A stretch of 64,000 nt of DNA from Lytechinus variegatus (taxonomy: Eukaryota > Echinodermata > Echinoidea > Temnopleuroida > Toxopneustidae). This document shows, piece after piece, positions 12,168 through 24,100 of the stretch (position 1 is its first letter; every line of letters starts with the position of its first letter). Below the pieces are notes generated by a model. That model saw only the letters and a program-made list of their open reading frames with translations, did not search any database and was not told the DNA's origin. The stretch spans positions 15,574,278 through 15,638,277 of the forward strand of contig NC_054755.1 in NCBI RefSeq assembly GCF_018143015.1, in the 5' to 3' direction. A program made the translations under genes and the position numbers.

Positions 12168-13235
12168 CTCACCTGCATCACGTGATTCAAAATAGCAGCA
12201 GTGCTGACTTTGAAAACTACTATAACTCGCACAAGATGTTCAGTGATACTTGGTTAGTCTTATTTCCATGTTTTATGAACTAGACCAATACACTTACAGA
12301 AATAGGATGGTAATTCAACAAATATCCCCAATGTGGCAAATGTTCATTGACCTCACATGACCTTTGACCTTGATCATGTGTCCTGAAACTTGCACAGGAT
12401 ATACAGTGATACTTGATTACTCTTTATGTCCAAGTTTCAAAAGTCAGATCAATAAACTTGCAAAGTTATGATGGTAATTCAACAGATACCCCCATTATGG
12501 CCAAAGTTCATTGACCTATGACCTTGGTCATGTGACCTAAAATGCGCACAGAATGTTCAGTGATACTTGATTACTCTTATGTCCAAGTTTTATGAACTAG
12601 ACCAACATACTTTCAAAGTTATGATGGTAATTCAACAAATACCCCCAATTCGGCCAAAGTTCATTGACCCTAAATGACCTTTGACCTTGATCATGTGACC
12701 TGAAACTTGCACAGGATGTTCAGTGATACTTGATTACTATTATGTCCAAGTTTCATGAATCAGATCCAAAAACTTTTAAAGTTATGATGGTAATTCAACC
12801 CCCAAGTTGGCCAAAGTTCATTGACCCTAAATGACCGTTGACTTAGTCATGTGATGTGAAACTCACGCAAGATGTTTGGTGATACTTGATTATCCTTATA
12901 TCCAAGTTTAATGAACTAGGTCCATATATTTTCTAAGTTATGATGACATTTCAAAAACTTAAGGTTAAGATTTTGATGTTGATTCCCCCAATATGGTCTA
13001 AGTTCATTGACCCTAAATGACCTTTGATCTTGGTCATGTGACATGAAACTCTACTAGGATGTTCAGTAATACTTGATTAACCTTGTGGCCAAGTTTCATG
13101 AACTAGGTCCATACACTTTCTAAGTTATGATGTCATTTCAAAAACTTAACCTTAGGTTAAGATTTGATGTTGACGTCGCTGCCACCGTCCGAAAAGCGGC
13201 GCCTATAGTCTCAAGTGCTCTGTTATGCAGGTGAG
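12168..13235. mobile_element. Pearl/Helitron-like element with six ~155-bp core repeats
   Basis: CTCACCTGCAT (12168-12178) and ATGCAGGTGAG (13225-13235) are inverted at the two edges. Between them are six imperfect direct repeats. GATGTTCAGTGATACTTG or a near match recurs about every 155-185 bp, with ATGATGGTAATTCAACA, GTTCATTGACC and TGACCTTTGACCTTG..CATGTGA in each full unit. GTTCATTGACC is at 12352, 12506, 12659, 12816 and 13002. The right flank has AAAAGCGGCGCCTATAGTC. Architecture and monomer size resemble bivalve Pearl elements and the ~160-bp satellite related to them; that link is from memory and needs an alignment. Confidence 0.65.
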
Positions 13236-13239
13236 ACAA

Positions 13240-14860
13240 AAATCAAGCATAGAATCATGAAAAGTAGGATGATATGCAGGGACTCAGTTTCATAATTTTG
13301 AAGGGAGCAATAAAAAGATCTCCTAAAAGTTTGAAGGGGAGTGGTAGGGGATCATTGACTGACACTTGTTTAACATTCAGGTCAAGTGATGTCCGTATAC
13401 AGATTATACATGGAAATAAAATGTACAAACAAAATGTGTATGATGCTGCCTGATTTCTAGTTTTTCAACATTTCTGCATTTATCGTTTCATGTCACAAAA
13501 AATTATATTTCGCTGAGACGAGTGATAAATTGCTCTACCTGAAATGGATTAAGACAAGAAGTATCGAATGATCGTTCTAACTCCCTTTAACCCTTTGGAC
13601 GCTAATGGTGCAATTAAGCACATTCTTACAATTAAATTCAACAATCGTAATAATTACTTTTCTCCCCTAACTTCACATTAGAGAAGCTCATAATAAAACG
13701 TTCTTGGACAACATCTTTATAATAATCAGTGTCAATGGTTCAAAATGGAAATCTTGATTCCAAGAAAATAACATGGAAACAATAGTCATTATTGTCCCCA
13801 AAATTAATTCAGCGTGCAAAGAGTTAAAACTGAGTCCCTGGATACGCAGCCACTAAAAAATTGTATTAAGGGTTTTTATTTAGAAAATATTTTTACAAAT
13901 AATTACAATTATACGGGTAACATAAAAAGAAGAATATTTCATATATAATCAGCCAAGGAAAAATAATGCATTGGTAAAAACACATTTACAAGAATGAAAT
14001 GGGAAATTAGTATGATATAAATTCACAATACGGAACCTTCACCAAATCTTCAAACAGGCTCTGGCAAATATACAGCAATGAACTCAAATAATTTCTCTGC
14101 GAAAATAACGTTCCAACATGTAAAATCTTTTGTCAACATTCCAACCCCTGGGAATGTTGATAAAAAGTTATTAATAAGTGTGATAGAAAAATACCTGTGT
14201 TCTTAAAGAATAGAAATCAAGTGAATATTCAAGAAATCAAACAGTAACGTATCATACCCTTAAAAAGATGGCGCACATTTTAAGTAAAAAATAATATGAA
14301 TACACATCTGTTTGTGAAATAGAACAAAATATGTTTTTTAAAAATATGAAATTATCTCCTTTGACTCTTTATAAAAAAAAAGATGCACCCTTAAACACAT
14401 TTAACAAATTCTAATCCCCAAGAAATGATATAGAAAAAGGCAAAAAAAAAGAATAGAAATTACAAATAATTTCTCTGAGAAACAAAAAAGTATCAGTGAA
14501 GCACCATCAAATAGCATGTATAGTTATGTTTTTAGTCACTTTGGCTAGTACTACGAGCAGATATGTTTCACAAAGATGTGTGACTAAAATTGTGATTAAC
14601 TTCTCAGTTGCGAGCGATATATAACACATCATCACATTGGTCAGATTGCTAACAAGCTCAAAGGATGTGCACTAATGGTTAGTTATCAATGAGGTTAAGT
14701 GTTAGAGTGCACACACTGATATTTACACTGTACTTTGTAAGAATGACTATATTGAACTCAGCTTTTTGTGACACAGCCCCTAGTGATAGTCTGCAGGCAC
14801 AGACCCTATGTTTTTGCAATTCGCATAGTGCATCATACAGAGTCTGAATAAGTGAGACTA
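13240..14860. other. AT-rich intergenic sequence
   Basis: No coding signal recognised. CATTCCAACCCCTGGGAATG near 14138 is a short palindrome of no clear meaning. Confidence 0.4.
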
Positions 14861-14867
14861 GATTCAC

Positions 14868-16009
14868 CGTATTCTGAAGTCGAGTGTAACTTAGACCATG
14901 GTCTAAATCTGTTCTAAAATTATGGGTCGCCAAATATTTGAAACTTCTGTTTATATTGTATATCTCTTAATATGTTTACTATTTTGTTTTCTGTTGCTTT
15001 CATAAAAAAACTTCAGTCATCATTCAACGACAGAATATGAACAATTAGAGTGTCATATGAGTTAATAAACTGAATGTGTAGGGGAAGGCGGGGTAAGTTG
15101 AGCATAGGGGCAAGTTGAGCCACCAGCCCCAGGCCAATAATGAATGAGTCAGACATTGTGGTGGTGTCATGTATTGATGACCCATAGCATAACCCCTAAC
15201 CCCACCACATTGTTTTCAACTTTGAAACAAAAAGTAGTTTTTTAGAGGGAAAAATATGAATTTCAGCCAAAAAAGTAAAAAAGAGTGTGAAATAGATAAG
15301 TGCTTTATAAACACACGTCTTTAAATATAATAAAGACATGATAACAACATTATTAGTCCAGGTATGGATCTTCATTCTTGTCATAGTCTTTTATATGATG
15401 GATGCATAATAAATGTGTGGATACAAAATTATCGCACAAAGTTCGGACTGGGGTAAGTTGAGCCAAACAGCATGGGGCAAGTTGAGCCATGGTAATTCCT
15501 ATGGTGATGTATCTTAAGAACAAACAAACCATAAAAATCGATTGAAATGCTGGCTGAAAGGAGCAAATTTACATGACTGCTCTTTTCATTTTAAAGAATG
15601 TTAGTATTTATAGAGAATTAGCAAGTGAAAAGACTTTAAACAAAAAATTGACATGCTCGTTCTCCCCTCATACATTTTGTACATAGTTTTTGTGGCTCAA
15701 CTTACCCCAGAAGGTGGCTCAAACTTACCCCATATATGGGGCAAGTTGAGCCATTTGACATCGTTTTTTTCAAAGGTCACGATGACTTTCAGTGTGGGGA
15801 TAGAAAGTTATATATAGGTGGAAAATATTTCAGAAGAATTAAATTTCAGGGCAAGGTACTTATTTCGAAAAGATTATTAATCATATCAATTCTAACATAC
15901 AAAAAGCAAAAACTGTCACAACTTACCCCGCCTTCCCCTACTGTTAGGGATTTGTGCCCCAATTGGCTCTCCATAGTTAAACCAAAATTTTTAAAGTTCA
16001 GAATACGGG
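14868..16009. mobile_element. CGTATTCTGAAGT-family TIR element, interrupted by the MITE at 15079-15940
   Basis: The left end CGTATTCTGAAGTCGAGTG and the right end TTAAAGTTCAGAATACG are inverted copies, with CCATGGTCTAAA and CTCCATAGTTAAACC further in. Removing 15079-15940 leaves an element of about 280 bp, so the inner element inserted into this one. A related element is at 10178-10680. Confidence 0.65.
15079..15940. mobile_element. TA-flanked MITE with TAGGGGAAGGCGGGGTAAGT ends
   Basis: Perfect terminal inverted repeats of about 23 bp begin TAGGGGAAGGCGGGGTAAG and end CTTACCCCGCCTTCCCCTA. TA at each edge suggests a Tc1/mariner-type target. The motif GGGGTAAGTTGAGCC or its complement recurs at least five more times inside (15110, 15450, 15480, 15690, 15740). 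No transposase frame. Confidence 0.75.
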
Positions 16010-16014
16010 CCACA

Positions 16015-17285
16015 GAGTTCTAATCTTACATTTTTTGTGATGTGGAAAAGTGTGGAAATTAAGATTCATCAAATTTTCATTTGAAAATTGGCTTTCACAT
16101 TTTGAAAATGTTATCCTAAAATATTTTGCCCCATTTCAGGGGACACAATGAGGCTTTGATATATATTTTGTCATGTATTCAATATCCACTTTTTTTCATC
16201 AAATACAATTGGAAACACATGTTTTCCCAATAATTTTTTTTTCAACACAAATCACTTTCAATTTTTTCAATGAAACTACCAGCATCACAGTTTGCCATCA
16301 AAAGCTTAAGTGGACGCATGTATTCTTTTCTACTTCTTTAGAAATTGGAAACTACATGAATTAATTTGCAGTTCATTGTCCCTCCATCCTTTTTAACTCC
16401 ATGATAATATCATTAGTGATTGAACAATGAAATCATACAGGACTGGAATGGAGAAATAAGAAATACATGTTAGCCTATATGATCCCACTAAGAAAGAAAT
16501 AAGGCATGAAATACACAATTTTACAGATTACATTCATAAACAAAATAACCACACGAAATCTTTGTGCATATATTGTGGATGGTTGATGGTTATAATTTGC
16601 ATAATCTAATTTGAATGAAACATATACATGTAGTTTTTGTAAAAGATAACCCACACAATATATGGTAATTGTGCTTTAATCTGTATGGGGCATATGGTGT
16701 GTGGATCTTAAAGTACGATGTACTGGTACATGATGAAAATACACTGAGCTACAAAGAAAAATACATGTTAATAATAAACTCTATAAATTGCACAGAAGTA
16801 TAGCAATGAATACATCCTGTAAAATACATATTTCTTGTCATGAAACAAAGATATTGTAATGAGGTGCTAGTTTTAGCAAGTCTAATGTATTTGAAAGATA
16901 TGTTATCTCTTTGAATTTTTAAGTAGATCTAAATCAATTGCACATTTTGTACATTCAGTGGCAGACATAGATATTGCACAGTGTACAATCAGCGGCAGAA
17001 TTTCAAAAGCCCAAGACAGAAAGACATTACTATTACACTAAATAAAAGCCCACAATGAGACACTCATCACCACATTTCAAGCCCATAGCACAAACAGATC
17101 ACAATAATAGCAATCAACTATTGCATATCAATATAATACTGAATTACATAAATATCTAGCGTTTCACCAAAATATACAAATACTGTATCTAGATTTAATA
17201 TATATCTGTCTGTAAACTCCATAATGGCAATTAAAAGGCATTCTTCATGCACTAGGCAGCTGTTTTACATATTCAATCAAGCTCC
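16015..17285. other. AT-rich intergenic sequence, MFS 3' side
   Basis: Only low-complexity AT-rich sequence. It could include the MFS 3' UTR; no signal stands out. Confidence 0.4.
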
Positions 17286-17289
17286 TAAA

Positions 17290-17575
17290 AGGTGCAAAAT
17301 ATATATATCTTTAGAATCATCCATGAATATTTTGTGAATATTCTTTGTTTCTTATTAAGGGTTACAGTATCAATAAAGTATTTTGATAAAAATATATATA
17401 TCTCCAGAATCAGACATGAATATCTTGTGTTTTTTCTTTGCCTCCTATTAAGGGGTAGAGTATCAATATATTTTGATAAAAATATATATATCTCAAGAAT
17501 CATACATGAATATCTTATGGTTTTTCTTTGTCTGTTAATAAGGGTTAGAGTATCAATAATATATTTTGATGACAA
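17290..17575. repeat. Tandem repeat, three ~90-bp AT-rich units
   Basis: ATATATATATCT.CAGAATCA..CATGAATAT, TTTTTCTTTG and TAAGGGTTA.AGTATCAATA recur three times with starts about 93 and 90 bp apart. It produces parallel repetitive open frames on both strands that are not genes. Confidence 0.75.
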
Positions 17576-18162
17576 ATATTTGCTTGTACAACCTCTGTTT
17601 GAATAATAATTTCCAACTGCTGTATCATAACCTAACACTGTGTTGATTGGAGGAGTGGGGAATGATGGGGAGGGGGAGGAGGGTGTAACCTGGGAGACAG
17701 GACTTTTCAAAGATTCATCTCCTTGGTGTAACATAAAAGAGATACAATCAATCTATAATTGATTCCAACTTTTCGGATGTGGTTTTATACCGTGGATGTG
17801 AAGTTGCGATTAATTGTATTCTGATTGTACATTTCGTCTTTTGATTTCTTGAAAAGAACGTTGAGCACTCGACAGAGTGGATTGGGGCAATATAACAAGG
17901 CTCAGATCAGATATCAATGAGAGTTGAAAAAATATGATGTGAACACAAATCACTCAGTGTTAACCAATTAAAATTATGGGTAACTTACAAACAGCTGTAT
18001 GAAAAGCCACAATGATCTGTCTGAATGCTAACCCAAGCTGAAGATATAATAATATTCACCACATAATGGCGAGGTGAATATTTATGAGGGACAATACATC
18101 GCCTTATCATGGTGATCGAATACCCACATATGCAGTATGGTGCAGCGGAAACTGAAGGTTTC

Positions 18163-21100
18163 TCATATATGATTTCCTTCTTGGTTCTTCACTCGGAAGA
18201 AAAATGTGAGGACAAGGCCTGTATGAAAATATAAAAATTGAGAGAGAAAAAAACAGAACAACATTACGTGAATCCTGTGTTTAAAAAATACCCCACCAGC
18301 TTATAACACAGGAACCCCATTGCCCTGCGTGTTATGTCAATGGGAGGTCAGGTGGGGAATCTGAAACCCCAATTTCAGATTTTGGGAGAGCTTCAATTCT
18401 CTCGTTTAAACTGGGTTGGGGTTCATTTGACTGCTGATAAGGCCTTGCGTGTAAGTCAATGGGAACTCAAGTGGGGTATCGACACCCCAATTTCAGTTTT
18501 TGGGGAAAGTTAAGTTTTTCTCGTTTAAACTGGGGTGGGGTCGACTGCAGCTGCTGATAAGAGCTGAACAAACACCACGCTGGAAACCGCAACATCTCTC
18601 CCTCTCTCTCTCCCTCTGCCTGGCCGTATGAAGGTCACTTCTCCTTGGGGGAAGGTGGATTATCTGGGAGAGTGTGTGGTTGTTTACTTAAGGATTACCA
18701 TTCCTGCTGATATCGGGATGGGGGAGGGGGCAGTGAGAGAAGCTTGGAATTTGAAATTGGGGTGTCAGAGGAGATCTGTTTTTAAACACAAATTTTCGTA
18801 ATGAAAACAAATGCTTTAGACCACACCATTGCTTTTCCCTGCCAGGCAAACATGACAGATTATCAGATAGATTATTAAATAATTAAGGAAAAAAAATAAG
18901 GGACAAATATATGAATAAATAACAATAACAATTAATAATAGTAATAATACTAATACTCGTATATACTGTATAATGAAGTATTAGTTTTAACTATTTATTG
19001 AAAAGCCACAGTTTACACACTCATAGAGATTAAAACTTAGTAAGGCCTGGGCCCCATAACACAAAGTTTATCGATCAATCGCTAATTTGAAAGAGCAATT
19101 CTGATTGGTTCTTAGCCAGTCTTCTGAGTAAAATGAACCAGCAACAATGATTATGATAGGCCATTTCATTTAGCGATCAATCGCTAACCTTTGTGTGATG
19201 GGGCCCAGGGGATACTGTAGTGTTTAAATGGGGTTTGTAACCACTTGAAAGAGAAGCACTGTGATTAATCAATGGTGTTTGGTCGATTGATCTCTCAGGA
19301 TTTAAGAAAAGAGATATGTCATTATAAGGGTGAAGTCTGCACACATGTATTAAGGTGACCGTACACCTTACAATTGGTCTGCGACCCGATTTCAGAATAA
19401 AATGTAGTAGAATTTGATGCTAATATTGATATTTGGAATATCTTACTGTGTAATGTTCGAAATCATCGTACGAATACCTATGTTCTAATCTGTGACTATG
19501 CTATCATCCTTCTTAGAATAAAAGCAAATTTATCATCTAGTCGTAATGACGTCATAGCAGTCATACGATTGGCTACGATATGAAACAAATTTGGCCTTTA
19601 CTCCAATATAAAGGTTTGCAATCTTTGAAAATGGTTATATTAATATTCTTACAATTAATTTTAACCTCAAATGAAATGATATCTTCAATTCACATTTTCA
19701 GAAAATTAGGAAAGTGAGATTAGTTCCAAAATCGGATCGCGAACAGTCGTAAGGTGTCTGGTGGCCTTTACAATAGTGACTCACCGATGATGGAGAATCC
19801 TGCCATGATCATGAACATTCCAAACCAAGCCAGATGATCATGAAGGGTCGTAGCTAGCACAGCTCCTATCGCTGATGAGAGAGCCACTGATGTAAACACA
19901 ATCCCATAGTTGGGCCCTACGTACTTGGATCCAAACGCCCTATGGAAGTAAAATAACAAGGAATCAAGACTGTACTTGAAAGACTTTTGATGGGGAAGGG
20001 TGAAACCAAAGTCGAAACTTGTGACTTTGATGCTTTTAGCTTTTAACAAGTGGGTATTTAGCAATTGTTCTGAATCATATTTATGGCCTTTGACCTCTGA
20101 CCTGGGAACGTTTCATGAAAGGATTGTGTTACCATGGTAACAGTGGTTCTCAGCCAATCATTCTCAAGGAAAGTTGTCAGATCTGACAACTTGTCGGATG
20201 AAAATGTTGTTGAAGCACCCCCCCCCCCCTCTGATGTGACCTTACCTTGCAGTGGCAGTTGGAAAGAGGGCAAAGTTTCCGGAGAAGGTGAAAAAGATTC
20301 CGCAGATCCAGATAAAGAACATGGCCTTGCCCCCATATTGTGCGGCAACAAGAGTGAGGATGAAGATAGCGTTTGATCCAGTCAGTAAGACCATCGCCAA
20401 CTATGGATAACAGGAAAGAGAGTTATTCCAACATCACTTGAGATTTTACTTACAAGTGCCTCAGGGCACTGTGCGAATAAAGTTCTCAGCTTTGCCTCTA
20501 AGCCCCTGTTTTCATTACAGTCAGTGGAAACAACTTCAGAGGAAACTAGTTTAATGTTTAAATCGCTAAATGCATTCTTGAAAGTGATCTTTCAGACTAG
20601 TTTGGAAAACCACCTTGCGATGTGGTTTTCAAGACCGCTTCTGCCTCATTATTTTGAAAACTAGTTTAAGTGTAGGTGAGGACACAACCGTTCTTCAGAA
20701 AGTGATCTTCACACGTTTGCCACGCTACTCCACACACTGTGTGTAGAAACATGTCACCCCACAGAGATTGTTCCCATAGCAACAAGACCACTTTGTGTGA
20801 GATGTATTTGAAAACCACTTTCCTGATCTGGTTTCCACTGAACTCAGTTTTAGGATTTTAATGAGAACGGGTCTAGCTCCATGTATTTCAGGCATATACT
20901 TGGTATTAATCGGTTAAGAAGCATTGATAGTCTAGACACAATTTGAGAATAAACTTTATAAACATCCGAAATGAAGTCAGGCAAAAATTTGTTTTAAATT
21001 TTCTGGGGCTACTTTTCCTCACTTACCACCTAAATCTACAACTTTGGATAAGATTGCGATGAATGGGGATTTCCAGTGCTCCCTTTTCAGTTCCCAGCGG

Positions 21101-24100
21101 TCTGTTGAGCATTTCAGGGGCTAAATCACTCCAAGCCCCCGTGCATTTTCTACCCTGAATTAACTAAATGTACTGTCCTAATTGCTGAATCATTATTTGA
21201 ATACCTCATTGTAAATCAATGGTTATTCCATCCCTCATTTGAGATATAAAGGCAAAGTTGAAATATAACCGTAATGATTATGATTATAAGTGGCTACGAT
21301 TCTAAGCTAATATGGATATTACTCCGAACTTAAAGCATGGAGAAACGCAATATTATGTCAGTATTCCAAGTTATTCTGAACCTCAAAAGAGATCATTATA
21401 GGTGTTTATGATATGGGAAGGTATTCAAAATAAAGTTTCTCCCAAATTTGGATCGCATACCAGTAGTTTGAAGGTGTGTGGTGGTGCTGATATTTACCTT
21501 GTAGGAATACCTGTCTGCTAAACAGCCCCAGAACAGCCTACCTCCAGCATTAAAGATGGCTGCAAAGGATCCTACCAGAGCAAGGAAATGGTCATCTGGG
21601 ATAAACATCTGACCGTATGCCTGGATGAAGAATAGTTTTATCTTGAGGTCAATAGTCTACCAATACCTCATACCTATCATTGATATGGTAAATTATTTGA
21701 CTGATGACAAATTTCAATTTCAGAACAACACTTCTATATCTACTAATGTTGTTGATGTTGTGGTATCCCAACAGAGCAAGGAAATGGTCATCAGGAATAA
21801 ACATCTGTCCGAAAGCCTGGATGAACAATATTTGATGTTGAGATCAATAGTATTAATACTAATATATCATACCTATGAGTATTATAGTGAAATTATTGTA
21901 CGATAAATCACTCAAATCAAATAATCAAAATCGCTTAGGTTTGTGTTATAGGCCATTAACCCTAGAAAGACTGGGGGGCTGATTCAGCCCCCCCTCGACA
22001 CTTTCGCGAGAAGTCCGCCGCGCAAAATTTTTTGACCGCGTCGCTCACTGACTTTTTACTTTCAAGTCTCGCGCAACTTTTGAGACCAAAATTGTGATCC
22101 CCAGGTACGCGGTTCCGAAACTACGCAACATTTTATAAGTGCATGCAGACCCATAATTACTAAAAAAAGTGAATTTGTGTACAAATCCAATGCAAATAGT
22201 GTTTTTAGCCAAAATTCATAAATGTATCATTATTTTTCCTTTTACTGCTTAAAATCAATTAATTTTATCTTTTTTATGGTCAAAATAAAGTCCCCGACAA
22301 TTTCCATTGAAAAAACAATAAAAAACAAAAAGTCGAAAAACAAAGAAATACATAAGAAATTTAGAAAACAATAGAATACATAAGAAAATAAATGTGATGT
22401 TGAAATTTTTTAAAAATAAATTTGATCAGATGCCTATCTAGAGTATGTGAAACAAAAATTAGCATTTCAGGGGCATTATTTTATTAATCAGTGCAAACTA
22501 TGATTTTATGCATAAATTAGCATAATTAATGAGACATGAGTTTTTTTTTGCCGAATTTGATATTATAGTTTTGTAGATAATGCCATGGGTAACGCGAGTG
22601 CCAATTTTCGTCGTGATCGCGCGATCGACGGCCAAGATCATGAGGGGGGCTGAATCAGCCCCTCCCCCAGTCTTCTTAGGCGTCGAAATAGCCTAGTTTA
22701 TTTAGGGTTAAATCTCAAGTTCAGTCCAAACATGGCACTTACATGTACATGTATATCCCTTTGGCAATGTAATAAACTATGAAGTATATTTGCTCTACTT
22801 GACTTAAAGAGTTTTTTCCTTGAACATGAAGAGCACTTAAATGGCCGATGAAATCACTACTCAACTAGCACCCATTGGAAAATGGTTATTTTTTTTATAT
22901 ATACCATGATTGATATAATTGCCACTACCACCACCATGGGTATTAGTATATCCTTTCCCAATACTTAAATACTTACAAGTACCACCAGAACAGCATAATG
23001 AAGTATTTGATTTTCCATTCAACACAAACTGCTGTTCATACCTTGTAGAGACTTGAAATGAACATGATGCCTTGACCGTTGACAAGGAAGGTTGCCCATA
23101 GCAACCAGAAGGCGGTGGTCCGAACCATCACTTTTGGAGGGAGGTCAAGCCCAGAGGCCTTGGAGTCCCCGCCATTCTCCAGGGGGAAAGGAATACCGAA
23201 AGGGAGTCGTTTGGATTGGCCATCTTCGTCTCCTTCCTCTGTGGGACCTTCGGGATCAGAGGCATCCATGTGGGTTGTCTTCTTGGCCTGGGACTGGGCA
23301 TCCAAAAGACCACTCTCGTCGTTGTACAGAGAGTTGTTGACCTGTGTGTCACCAAGGCATTTCTTTTATTTTGTTTTATTTATATCATCATGTAAAATAA
23401 TACTCACATTGACGAAAAAGAGTATTATATTTGCATACATAAAAATTTAGAATCCAACAAACACAAACAAAACATGCTTGAAATGCAGAGTTATTTGGAT
23501 AACGTACATGCAGTACATCCTTAATTCCTTGAAGTAAAACATGGCTTAACATAAAGCTTCTTTTTTAAACAGAAACAAAAACTAATTAAATAACTATAAA
23601 GCTTAAAAGAATTAAAAATATGCCCAAATAGAAGTAATAGGCCCATAGTCTCAAGATTACCAGAGAAATAGATTATACTATTGCCTGAAAAAAGAAGCAG
23701 TCACTATTTGTTTAATTGTATTTTAGCAGGGCACTATTGAAAACTATTGCCCTGCTCAAACCATGCCATTTTGTATGTAACGGTAATGTCAGTATCCTGC
23801 AAAATAAACTCTGACATACCCCATTGTCTGGTGGATCTTTCAACAAAATAACACCCACAATCTGAATGGCCAAGTAGATTCCTCCTTGCAGAACATATGA
23901 CATAGGGACTTTATCCAATATGGAGTCTTGATCGTAATATCTGGATAGGAACAAGCAAAATGAATTAGATCATCATCATGCATCCATGGACTTGGACCAA
24001 GTTCCAAGTTGTAGGCATGTCCCACTTGTCATCTTTATACACCCGATAAAAAAAATCATAGGACTGGTGGTAAAGAGAGAAAAGATATATGTTGCTGAGC

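Noticed and set aside
17285..17734. 149-residue open frame (-) and 104-residue frame (+) with internal protein repeats
   Set aside because: Both come from the three-unit 90-bp DNA tandem repeat; presence on both strands argues against coding.
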